The notes: generated from the sequence alone by a model not told the origin. A DNA stretch of 64,000 nt from Algiphilus sp. (GCF_023145115.1 NZ_JAGLEJ010000020.1:62001-126000), one strand, 5' to 3'; counted from the stretch's first letter, positions 17,263-25,963 are shown. Translations and numbers: made by a program.

Positions 17263-18768
17263 ATGCCACCGGAACAGTTCGACGGCGCCACCCGCTTCGC
17301 GGCCATCGCGCGCCGCATTGCGGCCGCCATCGATGACGGCGCCATCGCCGCCGGCGAGCGACTGCCGTCGGTGCGGCGTCTCAGCCGCCAGGAGGGTGTC
17401 AGCATGACGACGGCGCTGGCGGCCATGCGCCTGCTGGAGTCGCACGGCTACGTGACGGTGCGCCCGCAGTCGGGACACTTCGCGCGCCACCCCGCCCGAC
17501 TGCCGGCACCGGCGCGTTCCGAACCGCCGCAGCACGATCGCATACCGGCGATCGAGGGCCTGATCGGCGACATCCTGTCCCGCTCAGTACGAGGTCGGGG
17601 CTTCAGCTTCGGCGAGGCGGTGCCGGCACCGACGCTCCTGCCACTCCGCGCCATCGCCCGGCGCATCGGCCGTCTGGCGCACAGCGAGGGAGAAACGCTG
17701 CTGGGCGGCCTCTCCGGGCAGGGGCTCGCGGAGCTGCGCGCCGCGATCGCCGGGCGCATGGCGCACGCGGGCTGCACCGTGCACCCGGACGCGATCACCA
17801 TCACCGGCGGCGCTGCCGATGCGGTGGCGCTGGCGCTGCGCGCCGTCACCTCGCCCGGCGATCTCGTTGCGCTCGAATCGCCGACCTACTACGGCCTGCT
17901 GATGACCGCGGCAAGCTGCGGCTTGCGTATCCGGGAGCTGCCCACCGATCCGACCGAAGGGCTGGACCCAAACGCCTTCGCGGCGATGTGCGCGAGCGCA
18001 CCGCCGCGCGCCCTGGTGCTGTCGGCCAATGTCCAGAATCCGACGGGGGCGTGCATGCGCGAGAGCCGCAAGCGCGAACTGGTCGCGCTCGCCGCGCGAT
18101 ACGGCGTCACCATCATCGAGGACGATGTCTTCGGCGAGTATGCCCGCCACGCCGGCGCCGGACTGCGCGCGCTGAAGGCCCATGACCAGACCGGAACGGT
18201 GATCTACTGCAGCTCCTTCTCGAAGGTGCTCGCGCCCGGTCTGCGGGTCGGCTGGATCATCGCCGGCCCCCATCACGACGCCGTGCTGCGCGACCGCATC
18301 GCACAGTCATGGGGCGCTCCACTGCTCAACCAGAAGGCGCTGGCACTCAGCCTGCGCGAAGCCAGCTACGAGCAGCACATGCGCCGCATGGTGCACACCC
18401 TCGGCGATACCCGGGCGCGCGCGCTCGACCTGATCGCCCGTCGCTTTCCCGCCGGCACCCGGATTGCACCCGGCGTGCACGGATTCCTGCTGTGGCTGCA
18501 GCTGCCCGACGCGCTCGACGGATACGCCTTCTACCAGCGCGCGATGGCCCGTGACATCGTCGTCATGCCCGGATTCGCCTTCTCGGCCACGGGCGGCTTC
18601 CGGGACTGCATCCGGCTCAGCCTGGGGCATCCATGGTCCTCCGCGATGGCCGACGCGCTCGCGGCCCTGGGCGACCTGGCGGACCGCATGCTCGCCGAGA
18701 ACGCCCGCCTCACTGCATCCGGGCACGGCGCAGCAGACGCGCGAAAAGGCCCGGCGCCCAGCGCTTGA
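17263..18768 (+). CDS. MocR/PdxR-type regulator (GntR HTH fused to aminotransferase domain)
   Basis: This is a 501-residue PLP-dependent regulator. The N-terminal winged helix (residues about 8-75) has RIAAAIDDGAIAAGERLPSV and LSRQEGVSMTTALAAMRLLE. The class I aminotransferase fold follows, with ITGGAADAVALALRAV, YYGLLMTAASCG, NVQNPTGA, EDDVFGEYARH and the PLP lysine K321 in SSFSKVLAPGLRVGWI. Such proteins usually control one or a few adjacent genes in response to PLP, an amino acid or an amine. The obvious candidate targets are the divergent membrane protein and methyltransferase. Its last 59 bases overlap the end of the convergent SDR gene. Confidence 0.92.
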   Translation: MPPEQFDGATRFAAIARRIAAAIDDGAIAAGERLPSVRRLSRQEGVSMTTALAAMRLLESHGYVTVRPQSGHFARHPARLPAPARSEPPQHDRIPAIEGLIGDILSRSVRGRGFSFGEAVPAPTLLPLRAIARRIGRLAHSEGETLLGGLSGQGLAELRAAIAGRMAHAGCTVHPDAITITGGAADAVALALRAVTSPGDLVALESPTYYGLLMTAASCGLRIRELPTDPTEGLDPNAFAAMCASAPPRALVLSANVQNPTGACMRESRKRELVALAARYGVTIIEDDVFGEYARHAGAGLRALKAHDQTGTVIYCSSFSKVLAPGLRVGWIIAGPHHDAVLRDRIAQSWGAPLLNQKALALSLREASYEQHMRRMVHTLGDTRARALDLIARRFPAGTRIAPGVHGFLLWLQLPDALDGYAFYQRAMARDIVVMPGFAFSATGGFRDCIRLSLGHPWSSAMADALAALGDLADRMLAENARLTASGHGAADARKGPAPSA

Positions 18769-19498
18769 GATGGACATAGGCGCGCTCGCGCCCCATCAGC
18801 ACTTCGTAGCGATCGCGTTCGACGGCGCACAGTATGCGCTCGGCACACGCGGCGGCGGGCATGCCGCCGGCGGTGCCCGCTTCCATGCGCGCGTTGGGAC
18901 GGCCGTCGCCGGTCAGCGCGTTGACCGATACCTGGGTCTGCACGAAGCCCGGACAGGCCATGGTGAAGCGCACGCCCTCGTCCCAGTACTCGGCCGCGGC
19001 CGCATCGAAGAATCCGTGCAGCGCGTGCTTGGCGGCCGCGTAGCCACTGCGCAGCGGCGAGCTGATGTGGCCGACCACGCTGCTGACGGTCGCGATGTGC
19101 CCCCCGCCCCGCGCCACCATCCCGGGCAGCACGGCCCGGCTCAGCGCCACCACCGCGAAGAAGTCCAGCTCCATGAGATGCCGATAGGTCGCCATGTCGG
19201 TATCGCGCACCAGGCTGCGCTGCGAGACGCCCGCATTGTTGATCAGGATGTCGACGGGGCCGAGCAGATCCTCGGCCTGCCGGCGGACAGCCTCGGCATC
19301 GAAGGCCAGCAGATCGACCGGCAGGACCGCGCACTCGGCGTGCTCGCCGCAGCCGGCGGCCACGCGCGCGAGCTCGTCCTCGCGCCGCGCCGACAGCACG
19401 AGGCGCGCGCCCCGTCTGGCGGCCGCGAGCGCGAGCGCTTCGCCGATGCCACCCGATGCGCCCGTCACCCATACCGTCCTGCCGGCAAGAGCGGTCAT
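18710..19498 (-). CDS. Short-chain dehydrogenase/reductase
   Basis: This is a 262-residue classical SDR: cofactor motif TGASGGIG at residues 10-17, INNAGVSQRS, the catalytic Ser in ATVSSVVGHIS and the Tyr-Lys pair in SGYAAAKHAL. The C-terminal extension (GRERAYVHLKRWAPGLFARL) is amphipathic and typical of DHRS7-like SDRs that associate with membranes. NADP preference is suggested by the Arg-rich SARREDE segment. It overlaps the MocR gene tail-to-tail by 59 bases. Substrate unknown. Confidence 0.88.
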   Translation of the reverse strand: MTALAGRTVWVTGASGGIGEALALAAARRGARLVLSARREDELARVAAGCGEHAECAVLPVDLLAFDAEAVRRQAEDLLGPVDILINNAGVSQRSLVRDTDMATYRHLMELDFFAVVALSRAVLPGMVARGGGHIATVSSVVGHISSPLRSGYAAAKHALHGFFDAAAAEYWDEGVRFTMACPGFVQTQVSVNALTGDGRPNARMEAGTAGGMPAAACAERILCAVERDRYEVLMGRERAYVHLKRWAPGLFARLLRRARMQ

Positions 19499-19546
19499 GT
19501 CGCGTCTCCTCGTGCACCCGGCGCCATGATGCCGCAGCAGCCGCGC

Positions 19547-19575
19547 TTGAGGCGCCGCCGGCGTGCCGGCATAGT
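19547..19575 (+). promoter_or_regulatory. Candidate promoter for the gamma-carbonic anhydrase gene
   Basis: TTGAGG (19547-19552) and CATAGT (19570-19575) are separated by 17 bases, each matching four of six consensus bases. Transcription would begin near 19582, leaving only about 5 bases before the ATG at 19587 but 23 bases before the TTG at 19605. This supports the TTG start. Confidence 0.5.
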
Positions 19576-19604
19576 GCGCCCTCGACATGGGAAGGAGACC
19601 GGTC

Positions 19605-20135
19605 TTGCTCTACAGCATCGACGAGATCGCGCCGCAGTGCCCCGAAGAGGGCGTATTCGTCGCCGAGAATGCGGCCGTGATCGGGGATGTGCGCCTCGCC
19701 GCCGGCGCGAGCGTCTGGTTCGGCTGCACCCTGCGGGGCGATGCGGACACGCTCAGCATCGGCCAGAACAGCAACATCCAGGATGGCAGCGTCCTGCACG
19801 CGGATCCCGGTTTCCCGCTGCACGTGGGACGCGACGTCACCGTGGGTCACATGGTCATGCTGCACGGCTGCACGATCGGCGACAACACACTGATCGGCAT
19901 CGGCGCGGTGATCCTCAACGGCGCCCGGATCGGCCGCAACTGCATCATCGGGGCGCGCGCGCTCATCACCGAGGGCAAGGAGATCCCGGACAACTCGCTG
20001 GTCATGGGAGCACCCGGCAAGGTGGTACGCGAAACCACCGAACAGGACCGCGGCAACATCGCCGCTTCCGCGGCGCACTACGCCCAGAACGGTCGCCGCT
20101 ACCTCGCGGGCCTGCGCGCGATCGCGCCCCGCTGA
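19605..20135 (+). CDS. Gamma-carbonic anhydrase family protein (YrdA-like)
   Basis: This is a 176-residue left-handed beta-helix protein of hexapeptide repeats (NAAVIGDVRLAAGASVWFG; VGRDVTVGHMVMLHG; IGRNCIIGARALI). The three zinc-ligand histidines of gamma-carbonic anhydrases are present (H65, H82, H87). I prefer the TTG at 19605: AAGGAG stands 7 bases before it, and the alternative ATG at 19587 has no ribosome-binding site and would place that AAGGAG inside the coding region. The resulting length is the family norm. Many YrdA members bind metal but lack demonstrated carbonic anhydrase activity. Confidence 0.9.
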   Translation: MLYSIDEIAPQCPEEGVFVAENAAVIGDVRLAAGASVWFGCTLRGDADTLSIGQNSNIQDGSVLHADPGFPLHVGRDVTVGHMVMLHGCTIGDNTLIGIGAVILNGARIGRNCIIGARALITEGKEIPDNSLVMGAPGKVVRETTEQDRGNIAASAAHYAQNGRRYLAGLRAIAPR

Positions 20136-20154
20136 TCGACCCGGAGCACTGCCC

Positions 20155-20526
20155 ATGAGTCAGAGATCCCGGCACAACGTGCTGGGCAGCCCCCTCGCCG
20201 AGTGCTGCCGCAATCCGGTGACCGGCGCCTACCGCGACGGAAGCTGCCGCACCGGACCGGGCGATCCGGGCCTGCACACGGTGTGCGCGATCCTCACCGA
20301 GGAGTTCCTCGCCTATACGCGCGAACGCGGCAATGACCTCGCCACACCGCGCCCCGAGTTCGACTTCCCCGGCCTCGCCGCCGGTGACCGCTGGTGTCTG
20401 TGCGCCGCGCGCTGGGCCGAGGCCGAGGCCGCCGGCGTCGCGCCACCGGTGGTGCTGGAAGCGTGCAGCATCGAGACGCTGACGGTCATCGACATCGACA
20501 CGCTTCGCCGGCACGCGCTGCAGTAG
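20155..20526 (+). CDS. DUF2237 family protein
   Basis: This is a 123-residue protein matching the DUF2237 pattern: NVLGSPLAECCRNPVTGAYR, DGSCRTGPGDPGLHTVCA, the central FLAYTRERGNDLATPRPEFD, and GDRWCLCAARWAEAEAAG near the end. Conserved cysteines and Asp/His residues suggest a metal or redox site, but no function is established. It follows the carbonic-anhydrase-like gene after 19 bases and is likely in the same transcript with the HAD phosphatase downstream. Confidence 0.9.
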   Translation: MSQRSRHNVLGSPLAECCRNPVTGAYRDGSCRTGPGDPGLHTVCAILTEEFLAYTRERGNDLATPRPEFDFPGLAAGDRWCLCAARWAEAEAAGVAPPVVLEACSIETLTVIDIDTLRRHALQ

Positions 20527-20558
20527 CGCGCTGGTACGTTTCCTGCGTCAACGCGGGC

Positions 20559-21359
20559 ATGAAGCCCGACGATTCCGTGCAAGGCGTCCTCCTGGATATC
20601 GACGGCGTGCTGCACGTCGACGACGCGCCCCTGCCGGGTGCCGGGCGAACGCTGGAGCAGCTGCACGACGCCGGGCTGCCCGTCCGCTTCGTCACCAACA
20701 CCAGCACCCGCACCGCCGCGCAGCTCGGTGAGCGCCTGCGCGCGATGGGGCTGGATATCCCGGACCGTGCCATCTTCAGCGCCGTGTCCGCGGCGCGCCG
20801 TTACCTCGAGACGCGCGGCGCGCGCCGGGTGCTGTTCGCGGTCGCGGATGCCATCCGGCCCGAGTTCAGCGCCTTCGGCGCAGCGGACGGAGACGATGCC
20901 GACTGCGTGCTCATCGGCGACATCGGCGAGCGTTGGAATCACGCCCTCCTCGAGCGCCTGTTCCGGGCACTGATGGCCGGCGCGGAACTGGTGGCGCTGC
21001 ACCGCAACCGGTACTGGCAGACCCATGACGGACTGCGCCTGGACATCGGCGCCTATGTCGCCGCGCTGGAAGCGGCGACCGGGCGCGCGGCCACGGTGGT
21101 CGGCAAGCCCGATGCCGCCTTCTTCGCGCTCGCCGCGGGTGACATGGGCGTCGACCCCGCGCACGTGATCGTGGTCGGCGATGACATCGAGAGCGATATC
21201 GGCGGCGCGCAGGGTGCCGGCATGCACGGCGTACTGGTCCGCACCGGCAAGTACCGCGACACGCTGGTCGCGCGCTCGGAGGTGCGGCCCGACGCGATCA
21301 TCGACAGCATCGCCGCCCTGCCGGGCTGGCTGGGCCTCGCGAACGATCGCGCGCGATAG
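20559..21359 (+). CDS. HAD-superfamily hydrolase (LHPP/HDHD2-like)
   Basis: This is a 266-residue HAD phosphatase of the NagD-type C2-cap group. Motif I is LLDIDGVLHVDD with nucleophile and acid D13 and D15, motif II is RFVTNTSTRTAAQLGE, and motifs III-IV are VGKPDAAFF and HVIVVGDDIESDIGGAQGAG. The pattern resembles the phospholysine/inorganic pyrophosphate phosphatase (LHPP) and HDHD2 families. ATG 20559 starts right before motif I, with no strong ribosome-binding site. The upstream reading frame continues into the DUF2237 gene but shows no domain. Substrate unknown. Confidence 0.88.
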   Translation: MKPDDSVQGVLLDIDGVLHVDDAPLPGAGRTLEQLHDAGLPVRFVTNTSTRTAAQLGERLRAMGLDIPDRAIFSAVSAARRYLETRGARRVLFAVADAIRPEFSAFGAADGDDADCVLIGDIGERWNHALLERLFRALMAGAELVALHRNRYWQTHDGLRLDIGAYVAALEAATGRAATVVGKPDAAFFALAAGDMGVDPAHVIVVGDDIESDIGGAQGAGMHGVLVRTGKYRDTLVARSEVRPDAIIDSIAALPGWLGLANDRAR

Positions 21360-21392
21360 CCCGGCCCGGCAGTGGCACCGACCGGCGTCTGC

Positions 21393-22043
21393 CTACACCG
21401 CTCCGGCGGCACGCAGCAGATCGGCGAGCGCCTCCGCGATGCGCCGATAGCCGCGCGCATTAGGGTGGATGCGATCCGACTTGAGCCCGTCCTGGGCGAG
21501 CACCTCCGCGAGGATGTCGTTCTCCAGCGGCAGGTCGTGGTCGTCGGCGATCACACCGTAGATCGGCTCGGGCTGCAGCGAGAAGCCCTGCAGGGCGGGC
21601 ACCGCGATGAGCACGACCGGGATATCGCGGCGCTGGACGGTATCGATCATGGCCCGCAGGTTGGCGTCCATCGCGCTCCGGCTCTGGCGCCGGAGCATGT
21701 CGTTGCCGCCGAGGCACAGGAGCACGAGCGCCGGGCGCACCGCCTCCAGCGTGCGCGGCAGCCGGGCCAGCCCCTCGCCGGTGGTCTCGCCGGGGATGCC
21801 GGCGTTGACCACCTCGCGGCCGATCAGGCTCGCGAGCTGGGCCGGATAGGCCTCGTCCCGGTCGGCGCCGGTGCCGTAGGTGAGGCTGTCGCCGAACGCG
21901 AGCACGGTCGCATCCGGTGCCAGGGGCGGGAGATCGGGGCCGTCGTATCCGCCGCCGCTGCCGCAGCCCGCGAGCAGGCCGAGCAGCAGCGCCGGCACCG
22001 CGCGCCGGCATCCTGCAGCCATCTGACGCAGAATGATGTTCAT
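21393..22043 (-). CDS. SGNH-type esterase/lysophospholipase lipoprotein (TesA-like)
   Basis: This is a 216-residue GDSL/SGNH hydrolase with a lipoprotein signal (RRAVPALLLGLLAGCGSGGG). Block I is VLAFGDSLTYGTGADRDEAY with the nucleophile Ser, block II includes VVNAGIPGETTGEGLARL, block III is LLCLGGNDMLRR and block V is SDRIHPNARGYRRIAE with the Asp/His pair. The family hydrolyses acyl esters, thioesters or aryl esters in the periplasm. The ATG at 22043 was chosen to give the best signal peptide; two earlier ATGs are possible. Divergent from a thioesterase gene, 47 bases apart. Confidence 0.9.
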   Translation of the reverse strand: MNIILRQMAAGCRRAVPALLLGLLAGCGSGGGYDGPDLPPLAPDATVLAFGDSLTYGTGADRDEAYPAQLASLIGREVVNAGIPGETTGEGLARLPRTLEAVRPALVLLCLGGNDMLRRQSRSAMDANLRAMIDTVQRRDIPVVLIAVPALQGFSLQPEPIYGVIADDHDLPLENDILAEVLAQDGLKSDRIHPNARGYRRIAEALADLLRAAGAV

Positions 22044-22090
22044 GCCTGTGATCATCCCCCACGGCAACGTGCCGTGCACGCATCCATCCG

Positions 22091-22555
22091 ATGACCGGCG
22101 CCGACGCTGACCCCTTCCGGTGCCTGCTGCGCGTCCGCTACGCCGAGTGCGACGCGCAGGGCGTGGTCTTCAACCCCCGCTACGGCGAGTACGTCGAGGT
22201 GGCGGTCACCGAGTTCGTGCGCGCGCTCGGCTTCGGGGACGACTTCGTCGCCGGCCGGCTGGACTACCAGCTGGTGCGCCAGACCATCGAGTGGCGGGCA
22301 CCGGCGCGCTTCGACGATGTCATCGCCGCCGCCGTGCGCGCGGCGCACATCGGCAACACCTCGTTCCGGCTCGGCGTGGACTTCGCCCGCGCCGACGACG
22401 GGGCGGCCCTGGCCAGCGCGGAAACCGTCTACGTGGTGGTCGATTCGGCCCTGCGCAAGCGCGCCGTGCCGGACGCCTTCCGCGCAGCGCTGGAGACCGG
22501 CGCGCCGGGCATCGAGACCGATCTCGCCGCCTGGCGCCGAGCGGCCGGCGGCTGA
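22091..22555 (+). CDS. Hot-dog fold acyl-CoA thioesterase (4HBT/YbgC family)
   Basis: This is a 154-residue single hot-dog protein of the 4-hydroxybenzoyl-CoA thioesterase type: RVRYAECDAQGVVFNPRY with the catalytic Asp in ECDAQG, then YVEVAVTEFVRAL and RQTIEWRAPARFDD. YbgC-like members hydrolyse short-chain or aromatic acyl-CoA. It lies between a divergent SGNH esterase and a convergent phospholipid-type methyltransferase, a small cluster of lipid-related functions. Confidence 0.9.
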   Translation: MTGADADPFRCLLRVRYAECDAQGVVFNPRYGEYVEVAVTEFVRALGFGDDFVAGRLDYQLVRQTIEWRAPARFDDVIAAAVRAAHIGNTSFRLGVDFARADDGAALASAETVYVVVDSALRKRAVPDAFRAALETGAPGIETDLAAWRRAAGG

Positions 22556-22558
22556 GCC

Positions 22559-23161
22559 TCAGGCCGCGCCGACGCGCAGGCCGCGGCAGTGATAGACGCC
22601 GCCGGGCGGCAGGTTGGCCCAGGCCGGCTCGAAGCTGACCTCCTCGAAGAAGCCGCGGTAGAAGCGCTGGAACACCCACGGCATCACCGTGATCTGCGAT
22701 ACCCAGGGTCGACCCGGCATCGACGACAGATCGCGGTAGATGCGGTCGCGCACCGGGGCCGGCAGGCTCGGCGTGGGCAGCCCGTTGAGCACGACGTCGA
22801 CAGCGGTGATCCCGCGCGCATCCAGAACGCCCGCGAAATCCTCGGCGGAGCCGCACACCCCCTCGGCTCCCGGAACCGAGGCATCGAGCATCCGGGCGAA
22901 GTCCGGATCCTGCTCGATCGCGATCAGGCGGCTGTCCGGGTGCATGCGTGCGGCGGCGGCCCGGGTGACCGCGCCGGTGCCGGCGCCCAGCTCGACGATG
23001 ACCTGCGGCCGCTCGCCGTCGATGCGTCCGCAGCTGGCGACTGCCAGTGCCCGTCCCGAAGGCGTCAGCGCCGCCACCGAGCGACCGTGCCGCAACCACT
23101 TGCGGAAATGCAGCCAGCCTTCGCCGCGCGCTCGCGCGGCAGTGGGATCCTTCGCGCGCAT
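22559..23161 (-). CDS. PmtA-like phospholipid N-methyltransferase
   Basis: This is a 200-residue SAM methyltransferase of the rRNA-dimethylase-like phospholipid N-methyltransferase group. The N-terminal FRKWLRHGRSVAALTPSGRA is the usual lead into the SAM motif VIVELGAGTGAVTRAAAARM. LIAIEQDPDFARML and DVVLNGLPTPSLP follow, and the C terminus (VFQRFYRGFFEEVSF) is aromatic-rich. PmtA proteins methylate phosphatidylethanolamine toward phosphatidylcholine at the membrane. The substrate is inferred from similarity; other members of this fold act on unrelated acceptors. Confidence 0.75.
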   Translation of the reverse strand: MRAKDPTAARARGEGWLHFRKWLRHGRSVAALTPSGRALAVASCGRIDGERPQVIVELGAGTGAVTRAAAARMHPDSRLIAIEQDPDFARMLDASVPGAEGVCGSAEDFAGVLDARGITAVDVVLNGLPTPSLPAPVRDRIYRDLSSMPGRPWVSQITVMPWVFQRFYRGFFEEVSFEPAWANLPPGGVYHCRGLRVGAA

Positions 23162-23200
23162 GACGCGTCTACCTGTTCGTGAAAGCCCGGTTGCAAGCCT

Positions 23201-23216
23201 GTCACGCCGGCATGAC
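23201..23216. promoter_or_regulatory. Near-perfect palindrome upstream of the PmtA-like gene
   Basis: GTCACGCCGGCATGAC is a 16-bp dyad with one mismatched pair (C/A), 40 bases before the methyltransferase start. It is flanked by TTGCA direct repeats at 23191 and 23222. Its location fits an operator or an intergenic hairpin. No known consensus is assigned. Confidence 0.3.
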
Positions 23217-23236
23217 GCGCGTGTTGCAGGAGCCGG

Positions 23237-24313
23237 CTAGGCAGCCGCCCTGCGATCGCGGCTCAGCAGACCGTCGCGCACGGCCTGCTCGAAGTGCTCG
23301 GCGATGGTCTTTTCGGGCTCGCGGTAGCGGATCCCCAGCGCCTTGCTGCGGCCGCTGTCGAAGCGCAGCGGGATGCCGACGTTGCGGGTGACGAAGCGGC
23401 GCGTCACCGGCCCCTTCAGCGGACCGACCAGCCACACCAGCGACTTGGGCAGCTCGCGGCGCGGGAAGCGGTAGCGGTCACCGAAACGCGAGCGCAGGTT
23501 GGTCGCCATCTGCAGCATCGTGCGGGTGCCGGCACAGAGAATGTAGCGCCCTTCCGCATCCGGCCGGGATCCGGCCAGCAGGTGTGCCTGGGCGACGTCG
23601 CGCACATCGACCACGCCCATGCTCAGGCGCGGCACGCCGTCGCGCAGCCGGCCGTCGCCGAGCTGCACCAGCGTGTCGATGCTGCCCGACTGGCTGCTGG
23701 CCGTGAGGGACGGGCCGAACACCATCGCCGGGTTGATCGCGACCAGGTCCCAGCGGTCCTGTCGGGCGCAGATGTCCCAGGCGACGCGCTCGGCCGCGGC
23801 CTTGGAGTACTGGTAGGGGTTGTGGCGCACGCTGCTGCTGGCATTCCACTGCGCCTCGGTGAACACGCCCGCCGGCGTGTCGCGGATGTCGATGTTGTCG
23901 CCGAACACCGCCGCGACGCTGCTGGTGAGCACCACGCGACGCACGGACGGGGTCCGGTCCACCGCTGCCAGCACGTTGCGCGTGCCTTCCACGGCCGGCC
24001 GCACCAGCGCGGACTCGGCGTCCCGGTAGCCGCTCAGCACGAACGGCGACGCGGTGTGCATGACCAGCTGACAGCCCGCCACGGCGGCGTCGAAGCTGCC
24101 CGGCGTGTTGAGGTCGGCGGCGAAGAGATGGAGGGTGCCCGGCGTCTCGGCGGCGATGCGCTCGAGATGCGCCACCGCCGACGGCTTGGCCGGATTGCGG
24201 ACGGTGGCGTGCACGGTATGCCCGGCCTCGAGCAGATAGCGCACGATCCATCCGGCGATGTATCCGGACGCACCGGTGACGCAGACGGGAGCCTCGGTAT
24301 CGATCTCGGTCAT
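23237..24313 (-). CDS. NAD(P)-dependent epimerase/dehydratase, cinnamoyl-CoA/dihydroflavonol-reductase-like
   Basis: This is a 358-residue extended SDR. The cofactor motif is VCVTGASGYIAGWIVRYLLE, with TVRNPAKPSAVAHLE behind it indicating NADP preference. The catalytic Ser lies in RVVLTSSVAAVFG and the Tyr-Lys pair in YQYSKAAAERVAW. The downstream NPAMVFGPSLT and GVVDVRDVAQAHLLA fit the dihydroflavonol-4-reductase/cinnamoyl-CoA-reductase branch, which reduces ketones, aldehydes or acyl-CoA. It is the third gene after an AGMO-like and an AGPS-like gene on the same strand, 60 bases after the latter. A role in reducing a lipid carbonyl is conceivable but unproven. Confidence 0.85.
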   Translation of the reverse strand: MTEIDTEAPVCVTGASGYIAGWIVRYLLEAGHTVHATVRNPAKPSAVAHLERIAAETPGTLHLFAADLNTPGSFDAAVAGCQLVMHTASPFVLSGYRDAESALVRPAVEGTRNVLAAVDRTPSVRRVVLTSSVAAVFGDNIDIRDTPAGVFTEAQWNASSSVRHNPYQYSKAAAERVAWDICARQDRWDLVAINPAMVFGPSLTASSQSGSIDTLVQLGDGRLRDGVPRLSMGVVDVRDVAQAHLLAGSRPDAEGRYILCAGTRTMLQMATNLRSRFGDRYRFPRRELPKSLVWLVGPLKGPVTRRFVTRNVGIPLRFDSGRSKALGIRYREPEKTIAEHFEQAVRDGLLSRDRRAAA

Positions 24314-24373
24314 GGCACTGCGCTCGCGCAGGAATTTGTGCAGTGCAATATTAAACCCCGGTGCGCGGCGCTG

Positions 24374-25963
24374 TCAGGGCGCCGGCAGCAATCCCGGGTT
24401 CATGCGCCCCGCCGAATCCAGCCGGGCGCGGGCGCCGTGCAGCGCATCGATGAAGGCCTCGGGCAGCTCGGCGCGGGCATAGCCCCGGTGCAGGCGGCCC
24501 ATGGCGTGGTGGTGCGATGCGGTTCCGCCGTGCGCGATGACCGCCTCGGCGGCGGCGTCCCGCACCGCCTGCCACTGCGACTTGAGCGCCGCGCGCTCGC
24601 CGGCGGCGAAGAACCCGAAGTACAGGCAGCAGCCGTCCGGGTAGGCGTGCGTCACGCGGCAGGTCACCGCCCCGCCCCCGCACTCGCGGCCCAGCGCATC
24701 CAGCACGGCCTGCCGGATGCCGTGGTAGGCCATCGGCACCGGTGACCAGGTGACGGCGGTCTCGAAGGTGTCGAGCAGTGCGCCGTGGTCGAGCATGGCG
24801 TCGCGCAGGTAGGGCTGCCGGAAGAAGGTGTTCTTCCAGTCACCGGTCGCTTCGTCGCCGTCGCGCGCTTCGGCGGCTCCGCCGTGCTGCGCGGCGATAT
24901 CGCACGCAGCCGCCATCAGCGGCGCCACCGGCGCCCCAGCCGACTCGAAGGCCAGCACCATGAGGGCGCCGCGCGCGCTGCGGCCGGCCATCATGCGCGA
25001 CACCATGTGCTCGTAGGGGTCGAGAATGCGCAGCTGGGTCGGATACAGCCCTGCCTGCAGCATGGTGCGCGCGGCCTCCAGGGCGTCCTCGAAGCGCTCG
25101 AAGGCGATGCCGCAGCCGTCGCGCGCCGTCGGCGTCCGCACGCAGCGCAGCCACGCCGACGTGATGATGCCGAGGGTCCCTTCGGAACCGCACCACAGAC
25201 GATTCGGGTCGACCCCGACGCTGCCGGCGGGAAGGCGTCGGGTCTCGGCGACACGCCCGTCCGGCAGCACCATGCGCAGTGCCTGCACGCGGTCCTCGAT
25301 CTTGGCGTGCTGGGTGGAGAAGTGCCCGGCGCCGCGCGTCGCCACCCAGCCGCCCAGCGAGGAGTGGAAGTAAGACTGCGGGAAGTGGCGCACCGCGAGC
25401 CCTTCCGCCTTCACCGCAGTCTCCAGATCGGGCCCGAGGATGCCGGCGCCGGCGTGCACGCTGGCGGCGCGGGCATCGATGTCGTGCACGGCGTTCATCG
25501 CCTGCAGGGACAGCGTGACGACGCCGGGAAAGGCGTCGGTTCCTTCGGGCGTCACGCCGCCGACCACGCTGGAACCGCCGCCGAAGGGGATCACGGCCAG
25601 GTTCCGGCTGTCGCACCAGTCGAGCACCGCCAGCAGTTCGCCTTCGTCGCGCGGCGTCGCCACCGCGTCGGGGACGTTCCCGAGGTGCTCGCCGCGCAGA
25701 TCGACGAGATCGGGGAAGCTGCGGCCGCGCGCATGCAGCACGCGCGCGGCGTGGTCGTCGCTGACCGTGTCCGCCAGCGATGTCGGCACCGCGACGCGGG
25801 TGCGCGGAAGCGCGATGTCCGCGGCCGGCGGGGCCGGCGCCGCATCGGGGAGCGCGCCCCCGAACAGCGCGCCGGCCATCGGCACCAGCGCCTTGCGTTC
25901 GCGCGCATCCAGCGCGTCCTCGACATAGCCCCAGCCGGTGGGGTTGCGCGTCTTCGTTGTCAT
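24374..25963 (-). CDS. FAD-binding oxidase resembling alkyl-dihydroxyacetonephosphate synthase
   Basis: This is a 529-residue flavoprotein of the VAO/PCMH family. The FAD_binding_4 domain (about residues 95-280) contains PDAVATPRDEGELLAVLDWC and AVIPFGGGSSVVGGVTP, then the AGPS-like segment HFPQSYFHSSLGGWVATRGA and GSEGTLGIITSAWLRC. The C-terminal FAD-oxidase domain carries HAYPDGCCLYFGFF and the triple histidine ASHHHAMGR. The Tyr and the HHH motif are the AGPS active-site signature; in that enzyme they swap an acyl for an alkyl chain on DHAP to make the ether bond. It lies 27 bases after an AGMO-like gene. D-lactate- or glycolate-type oxidase activity is an alternative. Confidence 0.82.
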   Translation of the reverse strand: MTTKTRNPTGWGYVEDALDARERKALVPMAGALFGGALPDAAPAPPAADIALPRTRVAVPTSLADTVSDDHAARVLHARGRSFPDLVDLRGEHLGNVPDAVATPRDEGELLAVLDWCDSRNLAVIPFGGGSSVVGGVTPEGTDAFPGVVTLSLQAMNAVHDIDARAASVHAGAGILGPDLETAVKAEGLAVRHFPQSYFHSSLGGWVATRGAGHFSTQHAKIEDRVQALRMVLPDGRVAETRRLPAGSVGVDPNRLWCGSEGTLGIITSAWLRCVRTPTARDGCGIAFERFEDALEAARTMLQAGLYPTQLRILDPYEHMVSRMMAGRSARGALMVLAFESAGAPVAPLMAAACDIAAQHGGAAEARDGDEATGDWKNTFFRQPYLRDAMLDHGALLDTFETAVTWSPVPMAYHGIRQAVLDALGRECGGGAVTCRVTHAYPDGCCLYFGFFAAGERAALKSQWQAVRDAAAEAVIAHGGTASHHHAMGRLHRGYARAELPEAFIDALHGARARLDSAGRMNPGLLPAP

